Assembly (NCBI RefSeq): GCF_900106975.1
Contig: NZ_FNNU01000003.1
Location: 372,001-436,000 of the forward strand
Length of the DNA stretch: 64,000 bases
Direction: 5' to 3'
From: Pseudomonas kuykendallii
GTDB lineage: Bacteria; Pseudomonadota; Gammaproteobacteria; Pseudomonadales; Pseudomonadaceae
A model generated the notes under the pieces. The model was not told where the DNA came from and ran no database searches. It saw only the letters and a list, made by a program, of their open reading frames with translations. A program made the translations under genes and the position numbers. Shown here one piece after another: positions 26,557 through 38,776 of the stretch; within the stretch, counting starts at the first letter, position 1, and every line of letters starts with the position of its first letter.

Positions 26557-26716
26557 GACGAACTCCGGGAAAAGGCTGAGCGAAACAGGCGGCTATCGTA
26601 GCAGCCCGAAGCGACCGCGGGCGCCGGGGATGCAGTCCGGCCCGTGCGGATGAAAAAAAACCGCCGCGCCTATATAGTTGCCGACTTCCCTCGATTACCC
26701 CGTGCAGCCGATCAAC

Positions 26717-28759
26717 ATGTCCGAAGCCCGCCAGATCCTCGTCACCAGCGCCCTGCCCTACGCCAACGGCTCGATCCATCTTGGCCACATGGTGGAGTAC
26801 ATCCAGACCGACATCTGGGTGCGCTTCCAGAAGATGAGCGGCAACCAGTGCATCTACGTCTGTGCCTCGGATGCCCACGGCTCGGCGATCATGCTGCGTG
26901 CGGACAAGGAGGGCATCAGCCCCGAGCAACTGATCGAGAACGTGCGCCGGGAACACAGCACCGACTTCGCCGACTTCGGCGTGGCCTTCGACAACTTCCA
27001 CTCGACCCATTCGGAAGAGAACCGCGTGCTCTCCGAGTCGATCTACCTGAAGCTGCGCGACGCCGGGCACATCGCCACGCGCTCGGTGACCCAGTATTTC
27101 GACCCGGAAAAAGGCATGTTCCTGGCCGACCGCTTCATCAAGGGCACCTGCCCGAAATGCGCCAGCCCCGACCAGTACGGCGACAACTGCGAAAAATGCG
27201 GCGCCACCTACGCGCCCACCGAACTCAAGGACCCGCGCTCGGCGATTTCCGGCGCGGTGCCGGTGCTCAGGGACTCCAAGCACTTCTTCTTCAAGCTGCC
27301 GGACTTCGACGCGATGCTCAAGGGCTGGACCCGCAGCGGCGCGCTGCAGGAGTCGGTGGCCAACAAGATCGCCGAATGGCTGGACGCCGGCCTGCAGGAA
27401 TGGGACATCTCGCGCGACGCGCCCTACTTCGGCTTCGAGATTCCCGACGAGCCGGGCAAGTTCTTCTACGTCTGGCTGGATGCGCCGATCGGCTACATGG
27501 CCAGCTTCAAGAACCTCTGCGAGCGCACCCCGGGGCTGGACTTCGACGCCTTCTGGAACAAGGATTCGAGCGCCGAGGTGTACCACTTCATCGGCAAGGA
27601 CATCGTCAACTTCCACGCGCTGTTCTGGCCGGCGATGCTCGAAGGCGCCGGCTACCGCAAGCCGACCGCGCTCAACGTGCACGGCTTCCTCACCGTCGAC
27701 GGGCAGAAGATGTCGAAGTCGCGCGGCACCTTCATCAAGGCGCGCACCTACCTCGACCACCTGAACCCGGAATACCTGCGCTACTACTTCGCCAGCAAAC
27801 TCAGCCGCGGCGTGGACGACCTCGACCTGAACCTCGAGGACTTCGTGCAGAAGGTCAACTCGGACCTAGTCGGCAAGGTGGTCAACATCGCCAGCCGCTG
27901 CGCCGGCTTCATCCACAAGGGCAACGCCGGCCTGCTGGTGCACAGCGATGCCGCGCCGGAACTGACCGAGGCCTTCCGCGCCGCCGCGCCGAGCATCGCC
28001 GAAGCCTATGAAACCCGCGATTTCGCCCGCGCCATGCGCGAAATCATGGCGCTGGCCGACCGCGCCAACGCCTGGATCGCCGACAAGGCGCCCTGGGCGC
28101 TGGCCAAGCAGGACGGCAAGCAGGCCGAGGTGCAGGAAATCTGCGCGTTGGGCGTCAACCTGTTCCGCCAGTTGGTGATCTTCCTCAAGCCGGTGTTGCC
28201 GTCCTTGGCCGCTGCCGCCGAGCAGTTCCTCAACGTCGCGCCGCTGCGCTGGGACGACCACCGCAACCTCCTGGCCAACCACCAGTTGAACGCCTTCACC
28301 CCGCTGCTGACGCGCATCGAGCCGGCGAAGATCGAAGCCATGATCGCCTCCTCGAAGGAAGACCTGGCCACCGCCGAAGCGCCTGCCGCGACGACGGGCA
28401 ACGGTGAACTGGTAAAAGACCCGCTGGCCGCCGAGATCGCCTTCGACGCCTTCGCCGCCGTCGACCTGCGCATCGCGCTGATCGAGAAATGCGAGTTCGT
28501 CGAAGGCGCCGACAAGCTGCTGCGCCTGACCCTGGACATCGGCGACGCCAAGCGCAACGTGTTCTCCGGGATCAAGAGCGCCTACCCGGACCCGAGCAAG
28601 CTGGAAGGTCGGCTCACCCTGTACGTCGCCAACCTGGCCGCGCGCAAGATGAAGTTCGGCGTCTCCGAAGGCATGGTCCTGGCGGCCGGCCCCGGCGGCG
28701 AGGAAATCTACCTGCTCAGCCCGGACAGCGGCGCCAAGCCCGGGCAACGGGTGAAGTGA
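26717..28759 (+). CDS. metG: Methionyl-tRNA synthetase
   Basis: A 680-residue class I synthetase. [15 protein letters not shown] holds the HIGH motif, [18 protein letters not shown] is the zinc knuckle, [10 protein letters not shown] is the KMSKS loop, and residues from about 575 form the C-terminal tRNA-binding (OB-fold) dimerisation domain. The ATG at 26717 ([18 protein letters not shown]) matches conservation; the frame continues 13 codons upstream without support. A TATATAGT-like -10 lies near 26672. Confidence 0.96.
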   Translation: MSEARQILVTSALPYANGSIHLGHMVEYIQTDIWVRFQKMSGNQCIYVCASDAHGSAIMLRADKEGISPEQLIENVRREHSTDFADFGVAFDNFHSTHSEENRVLSESIYLKLRDAGHIATRSVTQYFDPEKGMFLADRFIKGTCPKCASPDQYGDNCEKCGATYAPTELKDPRSAISGAVPVLRDSKHFFFKLPDFDAMLKGWTRSGALQESVANKIAEWLDAGLQEWDISRDAPYFGFEIPDEPGKFFYVWLDAPIGYMASFKNLCERTPGLDFDAFWNKDSSAEVYHFIGKDIVNFHALFWPAMLEGAGYRKPTALNVHGFLTVDGQKMSKSRGTFIKARTYLDHLNPEYLRYYFASKLSRGVDDLDLNLEDFVQKVNSDLVGKVVNIASRCAGFIHKGNAGLLVHSDAAPELTEAFRAAAPSIAEAYETRDFARAMREIMALADRANAWIADKAPWALAKQDGKQAEVQEICALGVNLFRQLVIFLKPVLPSLAAAAEQFLNVAPLRWDDHRNLLANHQLNAFTPLLTRIEPAKIEAMIASSKEDLATAEAPAATTGNGELVKDPLAAEIAFDAFAAVDLRIALIEKCEFVEGADKLLRLTLDIGDAKRNVFSGIKSAYPDPSKLEGRLTLYVANLAARKMKFGVSEGMVLAAGPGGEEIYLLSPDSGAKPGQRVK

Positions 28760-28829
28760 CGCGCGAAGCCGCCTGAGTCCGGTCGACGCTTCGGGGGGGA
28801 TGACGATGCCTTCATCGACACCGCCTGGT

Positions 28830-28960
28830 GGATCGGTGAAGCGTGATCCACCCTACGATTCCCGGTACTTCCGTAGGGTGGGTTAGGCGCGCAAATACGC
28901 GCAGCCGAGAATTCACGATCTCGGTGGGGCGCGCCGTAACCCACCGCTCCACCGCCCGAA
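28830..28960. repeat. REP-like inverted repeats upstream of the Rnf operon
   Basis: ATCCACCCTACGATTCC and CGTAGGGTGGGTTAGGCGCGC, with GCGCGCCGTAACCCACC further right, form hairpins of the GTAGGGTGG family in the 208-bp gap between metG and the first Rnf-like gene. The operon promoter must lie here but is not identifiable. Confidence 0.55.
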
Positions 28961-28967
28961 AAAACCG

Positions 28968-29480
28968 ATGCCTATGCTCGCGCTCCTCCCCACCCTGCTC
29001 TGCACCGCCCTGGTCGACCTGCTGCTGCGCCGCGAACGGGCGCCGGCGCTCGGCCCGGCGACGGCGTTGCTGGTGGTCCTCGCCACGCCACTCGGCTGGG
29101 CGCTGGCGCATCTGCCGGGAAGCCTGCAGCACCTGCGCCTGATGGCGTTGCTGGCCTCGCTGCTGCCACTCGCCCTGCTCGCGCTGAAGCTCATCGCCAG
29201 GCGCTACCCAACGGCGCCGGGCCTCCTGCCCGTGCTGCTGGCCAATGGCGCGGCCATCGCCAGCGTGCTGATGTTCGACTCGGCGCAGCGCGAATGGCTG
29301 CCGAGCCTGGGCCTCGGCGTGCTCGCCGGCCTGGGCTTCTGGCTGATCCTGCGCCTGCTCGGCGACCTGCTGGCGCGGGCGGAAAACGCCGCTGTACCGG
29401 CGCCGCTGCGGGGCGCGCCGCTGGCGCTGATCGGCGCCGGGTTGATGGGCCTGGTGCTGCTCGGAGTGGTCGGGCGATGA
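28968..29480 (+). CDS. rnfA: Divergent RnfA/RsxA-like membrane subunit
   Basis: A 170-residue, very hydrophobic protein with about five or six membrane helices, first in an operon with rnfB, D, G and E. Position and topology indicate RnfA. Canonical RnfA has conserved Cys (in CPFMGV and NCAVLGV-like segments); here the equivalent segment reads [13 protein letters not shown] and only one Cys (residue 12) exists. If it is RnfA, the intramembrane cluster shared with RnfE is probably missing. The stop overlaps the rnfB ATG. Confidence 0.6.
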   Translation: MPMLALLPTLLCTALVDLLLRRERAPALGPATALLVVLATPLGWALAHLPGSLQHLRLMALLASLLPLALLALKLIARRYPTAPGLLPVLLANGAAIASVLMFDSAQREWLPSLGLGVLAGLGFWLILRLLGDLLARAENAAVPAPLRGAPLALIGAGLMGLVLLGVVGR

Positions 29481-30844
29481 GCAACGCGCTGCGCATAAAG
29501 GCGATCGACGCCCTGCTGCCACAGACCCAGTGCGGCAAGTGCGGCCATCCCGGCTGCAAGCCCTACGCCGAAGGCATCGCCGCCGGCGAGGCGATCAACA
29601 AATGCCCGCCGGGCGGCCAGGCCACCGTCGAGGCGCTGGCCGAGCTGCTGCAGCGCCCGACCCTGCCGCTGGCGGAAAGCCCGGTGCCGGCGCAGATCGC
29701 CTTCATCCGCGAAGCCGAATGCATCGGCTGCACCAAGTGCATCCAGGCCTGCCCGGTGGACGCCATCAGCGGCGCGGCCAAGCTGATGCACACGGTCATC
29801 GCCGCCGAATGCAGCGGCTGCGACCTCTGCGTCGCGCCCTGCCCGGTGGACTGCATCGACATCCTGCCGCTGGCCGATACCGCCGCGCAGGCCCAGCGCG
29901 CCCGCGCCGACCAGTTCCGCCGACGCTTCGAGGCACGCAACGCACGCTTGGCCCGCGACGACGCCCGCCGCCAGGCCGAGCGCCAGGCGCGGGCACGGCC
30001 GTCCGCCGCCGCTTCCGACCACGCGCCGGTGCAATCGGCCATCGAACGGGTTCGCGCGCAACAGGCAGCGGCAGCGCCGGCGAACGACTATCAGAAGCGC
30101 CTGAAGATCGAGGCAAGCATGGCCCGCGTCGCCCTGAGCAAGGCCGAGAAGCAGCTCGCCGCGCGCGGCACGCCGGAATTGCAGGCACAGGTCGCCGAAT
30201 TGCGCTCGGCGGCTGAAGCGGCCCAGGCCGCGCTGGTGGCTGCCGAAGCGCCGCCCGGCGCCTCGGCGGCCGGCGTCGGCGACGACCGCGAAGCCCTGCT
30301 GAAGAAGGCCAAGATCGCCGCCGCGATGAGCCGCGCCCAGCTGAGCAAGGCGCAGAAGGCCTTCGGCGAGGCGCCGACCGCCGGGCAACAGGCGCAACTG
30401 GCCGAGCTGCAGGCTGCCGCCTGCCAGGCGCAGGCGCATCTGGACGCCTGCCAGGGGACGATCGAGGCGCCCCTCACGCCCGGCGAACAGGCGCTCAAGC
30501 AGGCGAAAATCGCCTACCGCAGCGCCCGCGACGCCGTGCGTGAGGCCGATGACAAGGGCGCAGCGGAGTCCCTTCGCCAGGCGTTGCTGGCCTCCCTGAG
30601 CGCCGCCGAGCAGGCACTCCACGCCGCCGAAGCCGCCTGCGGAAAGCCGGCGCCGGAACTGCTGCGCACGGAGAAACGCCCGATCGATCCGGCGTTGCGC
30701 GCGTTGAAGACCGAGCTGGCCTATGCCCGCGCCGAGGTCAGCAAACTGCAGCGTCGCGTGCCACTGGACGAGGCGGCGCTGGAGCGGGCGCGGACGCGCC
30801 TGGCGGAGGCCCAGCGCCAGGTCGATGCGCATGCCCGTGACTGA
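29477..30844 (+). CDS. rnfB: RnfB-like iron-sulfur subunit with long Ala-rich repeat tail
   Basis: A 455-residue protein. [15 protein letters not shown] with Cys 19, 22, 27 and 43 is the RnfB 4Fe-4S motif; [14 protein letters not shown] and [14 protein letters not shown] bind two more 4Fe-4S clusters (about residues 77-135). The usual N-terminal membrane anchor of RnfB is absent: only 14 residues precede LLPQTQC. From about residue 195 come roughly four Ala/Gln/Lys-rich coiled-coil repeats of about 55 residues ([46 protein letters not shown]), a tail more typical of RnfC. It overlaps rnfA and rnfD. Confidence 0.85.
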   Translation: MSNALRIKAIDALLPQTQCGKCGHPGCKPYAEGIAAGEAINKCPPGGQATVEALAELLQRPTLPLAESPVPAQIAFIREAECIGCTKCIQACPVDAISGAAKLMHTVIAAECSGCDLCVAPCPVDCIDILPLADTAAQAQRARADQFRRRFEARNARLARDDARRQAERQARARPSAAASDHAPVQSAIERVRAQQAAAAPANDYQKRLKIEASMARVALSKAEKQLAARGTPELQAQVAELRSAAEAAQAALVAAEAPPGASAAGVGDDREALLKKAKIAAAMSRAQLSKAQKAFGEAPTAGQQAQLAELQAAACQAQAHLDACQGTIEAPLTPGEQALKQAKIAYRSARDAVREADDKGAAESLRQALLASLSAAEQALHAAEAACGKPAPELLRTEKRPIDPALRALKTELAYARAEVSKLQRRVPLDEAALERARTRLAEAQRQVDAHARD

Positions 30845-31853
30845 TCCGCTCGGCGCGACGCTGCGGGGGCCGGCCGCCTTCGGCGTGGCGCGCAGCATGC
30901 GCCTGGTGTTGCTGGCCTGCCTGCCCGGCGCGCTGACGCTGCTCTGGCTCTTCGGCTGGGGAGTGTTGCTGCAGCTGTCGATCGCCACAGCCAGCGCGCT
31001 GGCCTGCGAAGCGCTGGTCCGCCGCCTGCGCCACCAGCCTCCGCCGCGCGCCGAGGAGGCGCTGTTCGGCATCGCCCCGCTGGCCGAAGGCGGCGCGCTG
31101 GTCACGGCGGTGCTGCTCGGCCTCGCGCTGCCGGCGTCGGCGCCCTGGTGGCTGACGGCAAGCGCCAGCGCCTTCGCCATCCTCTTAGGCAAATCGCTGT
31201 GGGGTGGCTTCGGCCACAACCCGCTGAACCCGGCGATGCTCGGCTACGCCTTCGCCCTCGTGGCCTTCCCGGCACCGATGAGCCAGTGGCCGCAGCCGGG
31301 CGACTGGAACGGGCTGTCGCTGCTGCAGGTGTTCGGCGCCACGCCGGCGGACGGCTGGAGCGGCGCCACCCTGCTCGACACCCTCAAGCACAACGACCGC
31401 CTGACCCAGGCCGAGCTTTTCGCCACGCATCCCGCATTCGGCGGCATTGGCGGACGAGGCGCGGAAGTGCCGAACCTGGCGTTCCTGCTCGGCGGGCTGC
31501 TGCTCGTGCAGCGCCGGGTGATCGCCTGGCGGGTGCCGGCCGGTGTGCTCGGCGCGCTGTTCGTCAGTGCCCTGCTGTGCTGGAACGGTACCGGCTCGGA
31601 TTCCAACGGCTCGCCGCTGCTGCACCTGTTCAGCGGGGCGAGCATGCTCGGCGCCTTCTTCATCGCCACCGAGCCGGTCTCGGGTGCGCGCAGCCCGCGC
31701 GGCCAATGGGCGTTCGGCATCGGCGTCGGCCTGCTGACCTACGCCCTGCGCACCTGGGGCAACTCCCCGGACGGCATGGCCTTCGCCGTACTGGCGATGA
31801 ACCTGGCGGTGCCGATGCTGGATCGCCTACCCGGCCGGAGCACGCCGCCATGA
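30825..31853 (+). CDS. rnfD: RnfD electron transport complex subunit
   Basis: About 342 residues, integral membrane. [22 protein letters not shown] is a strong RnfD/NqrB signature, and [12 protein letters not shown] carries the Ser-Gly-Ala-Thr site that takes a covalent FMN in this family. Start is ATG 30825 or 30831 (MRMPVTD); neither has a good ribosome site, and translation probably couples to rnfB, whose stop is at 30842-30844. No rnfC lies between rnfB and rnfD. Confidence 0.88.
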   Translation: MRMPVTDPLGATLRGPAAFGVARSMRLVLLACLPGALTLLWLFGWGVLLQLSIATASALACEALVRRLRHQPPPRAEEALFGIAPLAEGGALVTAVLLGLALPASAPWWLTASASAFAILLGKSLWGGFGHNPLNPAMLGYAFALVAFPAPMSQWPQPGDWNGLSLLQVFGATPADGWSGATLLDTLKHNDRLTQAELFATHPAFGGIGGRGAEVPNLAFLLGGLLLVQRRVIAWRVPAGVLGALFVSALLCWNGTGSDSNGSPLLHLFSGASMLGAFFIATEPVSGARSPRGQWAFGIGVGLLTYALRTWGNSPDGMAFAVLAMNLAVPMLDRLPGRSTPP

Positions 31854-32416
31854 GCGCCCGTCGCTGGTTGCCGGCGCTGGCCGTCGCGCTGCTTGGCGTG
31901 ACGCTCACCAGCGTGCTGCACGGCACGCTGGCGGCCCGCACAGAGGCCGAACGGCAGGCGTCCGAAGAGCGCCAGCTGCTCGACCTGCTGCCTGCGCGCA
32001 GCCATGACAACGCGCCACTGCGGCAGCCGCTGACCCTGCCCGGCCAGGCCGCGCCCGCCTACCGCGCGACCCTCGTCGGGCGCGTGACCGCCGTGCTGCT
32101 CACGCTCGACACCCAGGGCTACGAAGGCCCCATCCGCCTGCTGGTGGCGATCGACCCGCACGGTCGGCTGATCGGCAGCAAGGTGCTGGCGCAGCGGGAA
32201 ACCCCCGGTCTTGGCGACGCGGTGGCGCGGCCGGAGTGGCTGGCGCAGTTCGCGGGGAAAACGCTGGCGCAGCGCTGGCAGTGGCGGCGCGACGGCGGCG
32301 ACTTCGACCAGATGAGCGGCGCCACCCTCAGCTCGCGCGCGGTATTGCTCGGCGTGCAGCAGGCGCTGCAAGTGTTCGCCGCGAACCGCGAGCGTCTGCT
32401 GGAGAAGGCGCCATGA
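31850..32416 (+). CDS. rnfG: RnfG electron transport complex subunit
   Basis: A 188-residue protein with an N-terminal membrane anchor (PALAVALLGVTLTSVLHGTL) and a periplasmic FMN-binding domain. ETPGLGDAVARPEW and FDQMSGATLSSRAV are the RnfG/NqrC hallmarks; the Thr of SGAT is the covalent FMN site. It is coupled to rnfD by ATGA. Confidence 0.88.
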   Translation: MSARRWLPALAVALLGVTLTSVLHGTLAARTEAERQASEERQLLDLLPARSHDNAPLRQPLTLPGQAAPAYRATLVGRVTAVLLTLDTQGYEGPIRLLVAIDPHGRLIGSKVLAQRETPGLGDAVARPEWLAQFAGKTLAQRWQWRRDGGDFDQMSGATLSSRAVLLGVQQALQVFAANRERLLEKAP

Positions 32417-32976
32417 GGCGGGTGCTGTTCGCCTTGCTGCCGCTGGTGGGTGCAGCGGATTCGCTGGCGAAAGGCGCTGGCATCGCCGCGCAGGGCCTGC
32501 TGGCGATCGGCGCATTCGTCCTGCTGCTGCCGCTGCTGCGCCGCCACGCGCAGGGCTCCGCCTACTGGCTGGCCGCGCTGCTGATGGCGGCCGGCCTGTG
32601 CAGCATCGCGGAACTGCTTGGCGGGGCGTTCTTCCATGACCTGCAGAACGCCCTGCAACCCTGGACCGCGCTGCTCGCCGTGCCCTGCCTGCTGCTCGCC
32701 GCGCAGACCGAGGACGCCGCCGGCGACGGCCTGCTCGGGGTCCTCGCCTTCACCGCCACGGCGCTGGCGCTCGGAGGGCTGCGCGAGATCCTCGGCTCCG
32801 GCACTTTGCTGGCGGACGCCGACTGGCTGTTCGGCCCGCTCGCGGCCGAGTGGGTGCTGCACGTCACGTCCAGGCCGGCGACGCTCTTTGCGCTGGCGCC
32901 CGGTGGCCTTATCCTGCTCGGCCTCCTGCTGGCGCTGCGCCGCCGGCTTCGTCCGCCATACCGCGAAAGAACATGA
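32413..32976 (+). CDS. rnfE: RnfE-like membrane subunit
   Basis: A 187-residue hydrophobic protein with about six helices. LGGLREILGSGTLL is the conserved RnfE/NqrD motif. The N-terminal segment that normally contains LGLCPLLAV reads FALLPLVGAADS, so that Cys is missing, while VPCLLLAAQTEDA keeps the second one. This parallels the loss in RnfA. ATGA overlaps with rnfG and nth. Confidence 0.8.
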   Translation: MRRVLFALLPLVGAADSLAKGAGIAAQGLLAIGAFVLLLPLLRRHAQGSAYWLAALLMAAGLCSIAELLGGAFFHDLQNALQPWTALLAVPCLLLAAQTEDAAGDGLLGVLAFTATALALGGLREILGSGTLLADADWLFGPLAAEWVLHVTSRPATLFALAPGGLILLGLLLALRRRLRPPYRERT

Positions 32977-33611
32977 ACGCCGCCAAACGCCTGGAAATCT
33001 TCCGTCGCCTGCACGAGGACAACCCCAACCCCGTCACCGAGCTGGCCTACAGCTCGCCGTTCGAGCTGCTCATCGCGGTGATCCTTTCCGCGCAGGCCAC
33101 CGACGTCGGGGTGAACAAGGCCACCGCCAGGCTCTTTCCGGTGGCCAATACGCCGCAAGCGATCTACGCGCTGGGCGTCGCCGGGCTGTCCGAGTACATC
33201 AAGACCATCGGCCTGTACAACGCCAAGGCGAAGAACGTCATCGAGACCTGCCGCCTGCTGATAGAGAAACACGGCGGCCAGGTGCCGGAGAACCGCGAGG
33301 ACCTGGAAGCGTTGCCCGGCGTCGGCCGCAAGACCGCCAACGTGGTGCTCAACACCGCGTTTCGCCAGCCGACCATGGCGGTGGACACGCACATCTTCCG
33401 TGTCGCCAACCGCACCCACATCGCGCCGGGCAAGAACGTCCTGGAGGTGGAACGCAAGCTGGTCAAGTTCGTGCCCCGGGACTACCTGCTGGACGCCCAC
33501 CACTGGCTGATCCTGCACGGCCGCTACGTGTGCAAGGCGCGCAAACCGCGGTGCGGCAGTTGCCGGATCGAAGACCTCTGCGAGTACAAGCACAAGACCT
33601 CGGACGATTGA
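32973..33611 (+). CDS. nth: Endonuclease III
   Basis: A 212-residue DNA glycosylase/AP lyase for oxidised pyrimidines in base-excision repair. The HhH motif LPGVGRKTANVVLN with the catalytic Lys, VDTHIFRVANR with the catalytic Asp, and the C-terminal 4Fe-4S cluster C-x6-C-x2-C-x5-C (CKARKPRCGSCRIEDLC) are all present. It is coupled to rnfE by a 4-bp overlap. Confidence 0.95.
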   Translation: MNAAKRLEIFRRLHEDNPNPVTELAYSSPFELLIAVILSAQATDVGVNKATARLFPVANTPQAIYALGVAGLSEYIKTIGLYNAKAKNVIETCRLLIEKHGGQVPENREDLEALPGVGRKTANVVLNTAFRQPTMAVDTHIFRVANRTHIAPGKNVLEVERKLVKFVPRDYLLDAHHWLILHGRYVCKARKPRCGSCRIEDLCEYKHKTSDD

Positions 33612-33653
33612 GGCGTTTAGGCAAAACCTCGCATGTCGATTGAAAAAATCTTT

Positions 33654-33682
33654 TTTACCCGCCCAGTCTTTGCCGCTATAAG
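33654..33682 (+). promoter_or_regulatory. Candidate sigma-70 promoter of the PA3496-like gene
   Basis: TTTACC (33654-33659) and TATAAG (33677-33682) are separated by 17 bp, about 37 bp before the next start codon. Seen by eye only. Confidence 0.4.
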
Positions 33683-33718
33683 GTGCGCCAATAGCACCCT
33701 CAGCCTGGAGCGACAGGT

Positions 33719-33904
33719 ATGACCGACAAAGCCGAAATCGAACTCGAAGATGATCTCGCGGTGGAAGACGCCGACGGCGACGACGATACCGCGACCCCGG
33801 TGGAGGTCGCCAAGACCAACCTGACCAAGCGCCGCATCATCGACAACTACCTGGAAGAGCGTCGCCTGCAGCGGCAGCTGTCGGACTACGATTTCGACCT
33901 GTAA
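33719..33904 (+). CDS. PA3496-family small acidic protein
   Basis: A 61-residue protein. The N-terminal half is extremely acidic (IELEDDLAVEDADGDDD). The C-terminal half is the conserved part, KRRIIDNYLEERRLQRQLSDYDFDL, as in the small protein downstream of nth in Pseudomonas. That family is sometimes called a putative envelope integrity protein, but no membrane segment is visible. It is followed by a strong terminator. Confidence 0.75.
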   Translation: MTDKAEIELEDDLAVEDADGDDDTATPVEVAKTNLTKRRIIDNYLEERRLQRQLSDYDFDL

Positions 33905-33955
33905 ACCGCGCCTGGCAACGAAGCCGCCCGCTGGCCACAGCGCGCGGTTTTTTTT
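33904..33955 (+). terminator. Rho-independent terminator
   Basis: AACCGCGC / GCGCGGTT stem followed by eight T residues, immediately after the PA3496-like stop. Confidence 0.8.
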
Positions 33956-33989
33956 CGCCCGCGAAAAATCCGGCTTTTGTTTTGAGCAT

Positions 33990-34017
33990 AAAAAAACCGG
34001 CCAGGGGAATGGCCGGT
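33990..34017 (-). terminator. Terminator of azoR
   Basis: ACCGGCCA / TGGCCGGT stem with a T-run on the minus strand (A-run 33990-33996), 49 bp past the azoR stop. Confidence 0.75.
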
Positions 34018-34066
34018 CAAGTTGCCCGGGAGCCAACCAGGGCAAGGAGCGGGGGAGCGACAGCGA

Positions 34067-34666
34067 TCAGGCGACCAGGGCCAACTTCGCCTTGGCCTGG
34101 GTCACGGCTTTTTCCAGCGATTCGGCGCCCAGGTTGAGACCTTCAGCGTGGATGAACTCGACGTCATGGATGCCGATGAAACCCAGCACCTGGCGCAGGT
34201 AGGGTTCCTGGTGATCCAGGGTGCCGCCGGCGTAGATGCCGCCCCGGGCGGTCAGGACGAAGGCGCGCTTGCCGGTGAGCAGGCCTTGCGGGCCGGTTTC
34301 GGTGTACTTGAAGGTGACGCCGGCACGCAGCACGTGGTCCAGCCAGGACTTCAGGGTGCTCGGGATGGCGAAGTTGTACATCGGCGCGGCGAGCACCAGC
34401 ACGTCGGCGGCGAGCAGTTCCTCGGTGAGCAGGTTGGAGCGCGCGAGGGCGTTCTTCTCCTGGTCGCTGTGCTGGTCGGCCGGTTTCATCCAGCCACCCA
34501 GCAGGTTGGCGTCCAGGTGCGGCACCTGCTCGACGGCAAGGTCGCGAACGCTGATTTCGTCGGACGGATGCGCCGCTTTCCACTGGGCGATGAACGCCTG
34601 GGTGAGCTGACGGGAAACCGAGCCTTCCTGGCGGGCGCTGCTTTCGATGACCAGTACACGTGACAT
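34067..34666 (-). CDS. azoR: FMN-dependent NADH:quinone/azo reductase
   Basis: A 199-residue flavodoxin-fold enzyme reducing azo bonds and quinones with NADH. SSARQEGSVSRQL binds the FMN phosphate, APMYNFAIPSTLKSWLDHVL is the family signature around the flavin, and TARGGIYAGG follows. Pseudomonas genomes usually carry several paralogues. The upstream 34667-34780 region is unusually AT-rich, consistent with a regulated promoter. Confidence 0.92.
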   Translation of the reverse strand: MSRVLVIESSARQEGSVSRQLTQAFIAQWKAAHPSDEISVRDLAVEQVPHLDANLLGGWMKPADQHSDQEKNALARSNLLTEELLAADVLVLAAPMYNFAIPSTLKSWLDHVLRAGVTFKYTETGPQGLLTGKRAFVLTARGGIYAGGTLDHQEPYLRQVLGFIGIHDVEFIHAEGLNLGAESLEKAVTQAKAKLALVA

Positions 34667-34812
34667 GAGCTTTTCTCCATCGGGAATGTGTGTTCGATGG
34701 AGCGAGATTAAGTATCTATATCTTGATTAAAAAGCGAAAAAAATCACTTCAAATTATCTACTAAATCGATTTAACTTGAGTCATCACCGTTGGCAACGAC
34801 GGCGCGTCGCCG

Positions 34813-35127
34813 TCAGAGGCCGCAGGTCATCTGGATGCGCAGGCGGATGATGCTGCGGGCGAACTTCGCCGTGAGGTTCACCGTCTTGCCCGGTTCGATG
34901 CTGGCCTTGCGGGTGCGGGGAGCTTCGGGGCCATTGCGGAACACCAGCGTGCAGGTGGCCTCGGTGGCGCCCCTGTTGGTCAGGCTGATGGCGCCCATGT
35001 TGTAGTCGATGTCCTGAGTGCTGTAGGTGATTTCCGCGCCGTTGAGCTGCTTTTCGACTTCGATCGGATAGGCAGCCAGGCAGGAAAGCGGCATCAGCGC
35101 CGCCAGCGCGAAGAGCATTGTTTTCAT
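34813..35127 (-). CDS. Conserved exported protein of unknown function
   Basis: A 104-residue periplasmic protein with a signal peptide ([16 protein letters not shown]). The mature domain has [34 protein letters not shown] and [17 protein letters not shown], consistent with an immunoglobulin-like beta sandwich with one disulfide. Homologues in Pseudomonas are sometimes mislabelled 3-phosphoglycerate kinase; nothing here supports that. Confidence 0.7.
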   Translation of the reverse strand: MKTMLFALAALMPLSCLAAYPIEVEKQLNGAEITYSTQDIDYNMGAISLTNRGATEATCTLVFRNGPEAPRTRKASIEPGKTVNLTAKFARSIIRLRIQMTCGL

Positions 35128-35175
35128 TGTTGGTCTCCATCGGGGGCCGCCAGCTTAGGGTAAGAGGAGCCGAGG

Positions 35176-36102
35176 ATGAAAGCGCCCCGCGTCACACTGG
35201 ATCAATGGCGAACCCTGCAGGCGGTGGTCGACCACGGCGGCTTCGCCCAGGCGGCCGAGATCCTGCACCGCTCGCAGTCGTCGGTGAGCTACACCGTCGC
35301 CCGCATGCAGGAGCAACTGGGCGTGCCGCTGTTGCGCATCGACGGCCGCCGCGCGGTACTCACCGAGGCCGGGGGCGTGCTCCTGCGCCGCTCGCGGCAA
35401 CTGGTCAAACAGGCCAGCCAGCTCGAAGACCTGGCTCATCACATGGAACAGGGCTGGGAAGCCGAAGTCCGCCTGGTGGTGGATGCCGCCTACCCCACGG
35501 CGCGCCTGGTGCGTGCGCTCACGGCGTTCATGCCGCAGAGCCGCGGCTGCCGCGTGCGGCTGCGCGAGGAGGTGCTCTCGGGGGTCGAGGAAGTGCTGCT
35601 CGAAGGCGTCGCCGACCTGGCCATCAGCGGGCTGATCATTCCCGGTTTCCTCGGCGCCGAGCTGAGCACGGTGGAATTCGTCGCCGTCGCCAGCCCGGAC
35701 CACGCGCTGCACAAGCTGCATCGGCAGGTGAACTTCCAGGACCTGGAAGCGCAGATGCAGGTGGTCACCCGCGACTCCGGCCGACAACAGCCACGCGACG
35801 TCGGCTGGCTCGGCGCCGAGCAGCGCTGGACCGTCGGCAGCCTGGCCACCGCCGCCACCTTCGTCAGCAACGGCCTGGGCTTCGCCTGGCTGCCGCGCCA
35901 CATGATCGAGCGCGAACTGCGCGAGGGCCAGCTCAAGGCGCTGCCGCTGGACCAGGGCGGCAGCCGCAGCCCGCTGTTCTATCTCTACTCGAACAAGGAC
36001 AAACCGCTGGGCCCGGCGACGCAGATCCTCATCGAGCTGATCAAGACCTTCGACGCCGCGCCGCTGGATGCCGCCTTCGCCGCGCCGCAATCGACCAACT
36101 GA
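35176..36102 (+). CDS. LysR-family transcriptional regulator
   Basis: A 308-residue LTTR. The winged helix-turn-helix spans about residues 6-65 ([23 protein letters not shown]), and the C-terminal substrate-binding domain follows. Effector and targets are unknown. It is divergent from the exported-protein gene 34813-35127, which may be a target. Confidence 0.88.
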   Translation: MKAPRVTLDQWRTLQAVVDHGGFAQAAEILHRSQSSVSYTVARMQEQLGVPLLRIDGRRAVLTEAGGVLLRRSRQLVKQASQLEDLAHHMEQGWEAEVRLVVDAAYPTARLVRALTAFMPQSRGCRVRLREEVLSGVEEVLLEGVADLAISGLIIPGFLGAELSTVEFVAVASPDHALHKLHRQVNFQDLEAQMQVVTRDSGRQQPRDVGWLGAEQRWTVGSLATAATFVSNGLGFAWLPRHMIERELREGQLKALPLDQGGSRSPLFYLYSNKDKPLGPATQILIELIKTFDAAPLDAAFAAPQSTN

Positions 36103-36245
36103 ACGCGCGGCGTGGAACGACCCTGGAGGACGCCGGTCCGAAGGTTCGAGCACGTCAGCGGGGCCCTCGACGTTGTACGATGCGTGCCAGCGGCCCGACG
36201 CCTACCGGCGCAACCGCCACGCCCCGCCCAACAAGGACCTCGCAA

Positions 36246-36800
36246 ATGCTGAAAAAACTCGCCCTGGCCGCCTGTGCCCTGCTCTTCGCCCACAGCCTCC
36301 TGGCCGCGGAAAATCCGCGCGTGCAGTTGCTCACCAGCGCTGGTGAAATCGTCATCGAGCTGCAGCCGGACGATGCGCCAATCAGCGTGAAGAACTTCCT
36401 CGACTACGTCGACAGCGGCTTCTACACCGATACCATCTTCCACCGCGTGATCCCCGGTTTCATGATCCAGGGCGGCGGCTTCGACGCGAAGATGAACGAA
36501 AAGCCCACCCGCGACCCGATCAAGAACGAGGCCGACAACGGCCTGCGCAATGTCCGTGGCACCCTGGCCATGGCGCGTACCCAGGCGGTCGATTCCGCCA
36601 CCAGCCAGTTCTTCATCAACCAGAAGGACAATGCGATGCTCGACCATGGCGCGCGCGATTTCGGCTATGCAGTGTTCGGTCGCGTGGTGCGCGGCATGGA
36701 AGTCGTCGACGCGATCGTCCAGGCACCGACCACCAGCCGCGGCATGTTCGACGACGTGCCTGCCAAGCCGATCGTCATCCTCTCCGCCAAGCGCCTGTGA
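36246..36800 (+). CDS. ppiA: Peptidyl-prolyl cis-trans isomerase A, periplasmic cyclophilin
   Basis: A 184-residue protein with a signal peptide ([17 protein letters not shown]). The cyclophilin domain shows [19 protein letters not shown] and SQFFIN, with catalytic Arg in FHR. It assists proline isomerisation in periplasmic protein folding. A 140-bp gap without other genes precedes it. Confidence 0.92.
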   Translation: MLKKLALAACALLFAHSLLAAENPRVQLLTSAGEIVIELQPDDAPISVKNFLDYVDSGFYTDTIFHRVIPGFMIQGGGFDAKMNEKPTRDPIKNEADNGLRNVRGTLAMARTQAVDSATSQFFINQKDNAMLDHGARDFGYAVFGRVVRGMEVVDAIVQAPTTSRGMFDDVPAKPIVILSAKRL

Positions 36801-36908
36801 CGCGGCCACGGCCTACCCGCGCCCGCGGGTAAGGCTGCGGCCGGACGCGTCCGGTCGTGCTTCAGGGTCGTGGTGCGCGCGCCACGGCCCGCCAGATAAG
36901 GACGCCCC

Positions 36909-38741
<1,833 letters not shown>

Positions 38742-38776
38742 GGAATCGCCCCCCAACATCCCAGCACCGTAACCAA

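Noticed and set aside
25457-27760. 767-residue leftward frame across apbC and metG
   Set aside because: It spans two certain genes in different frames and has no coherent domain.
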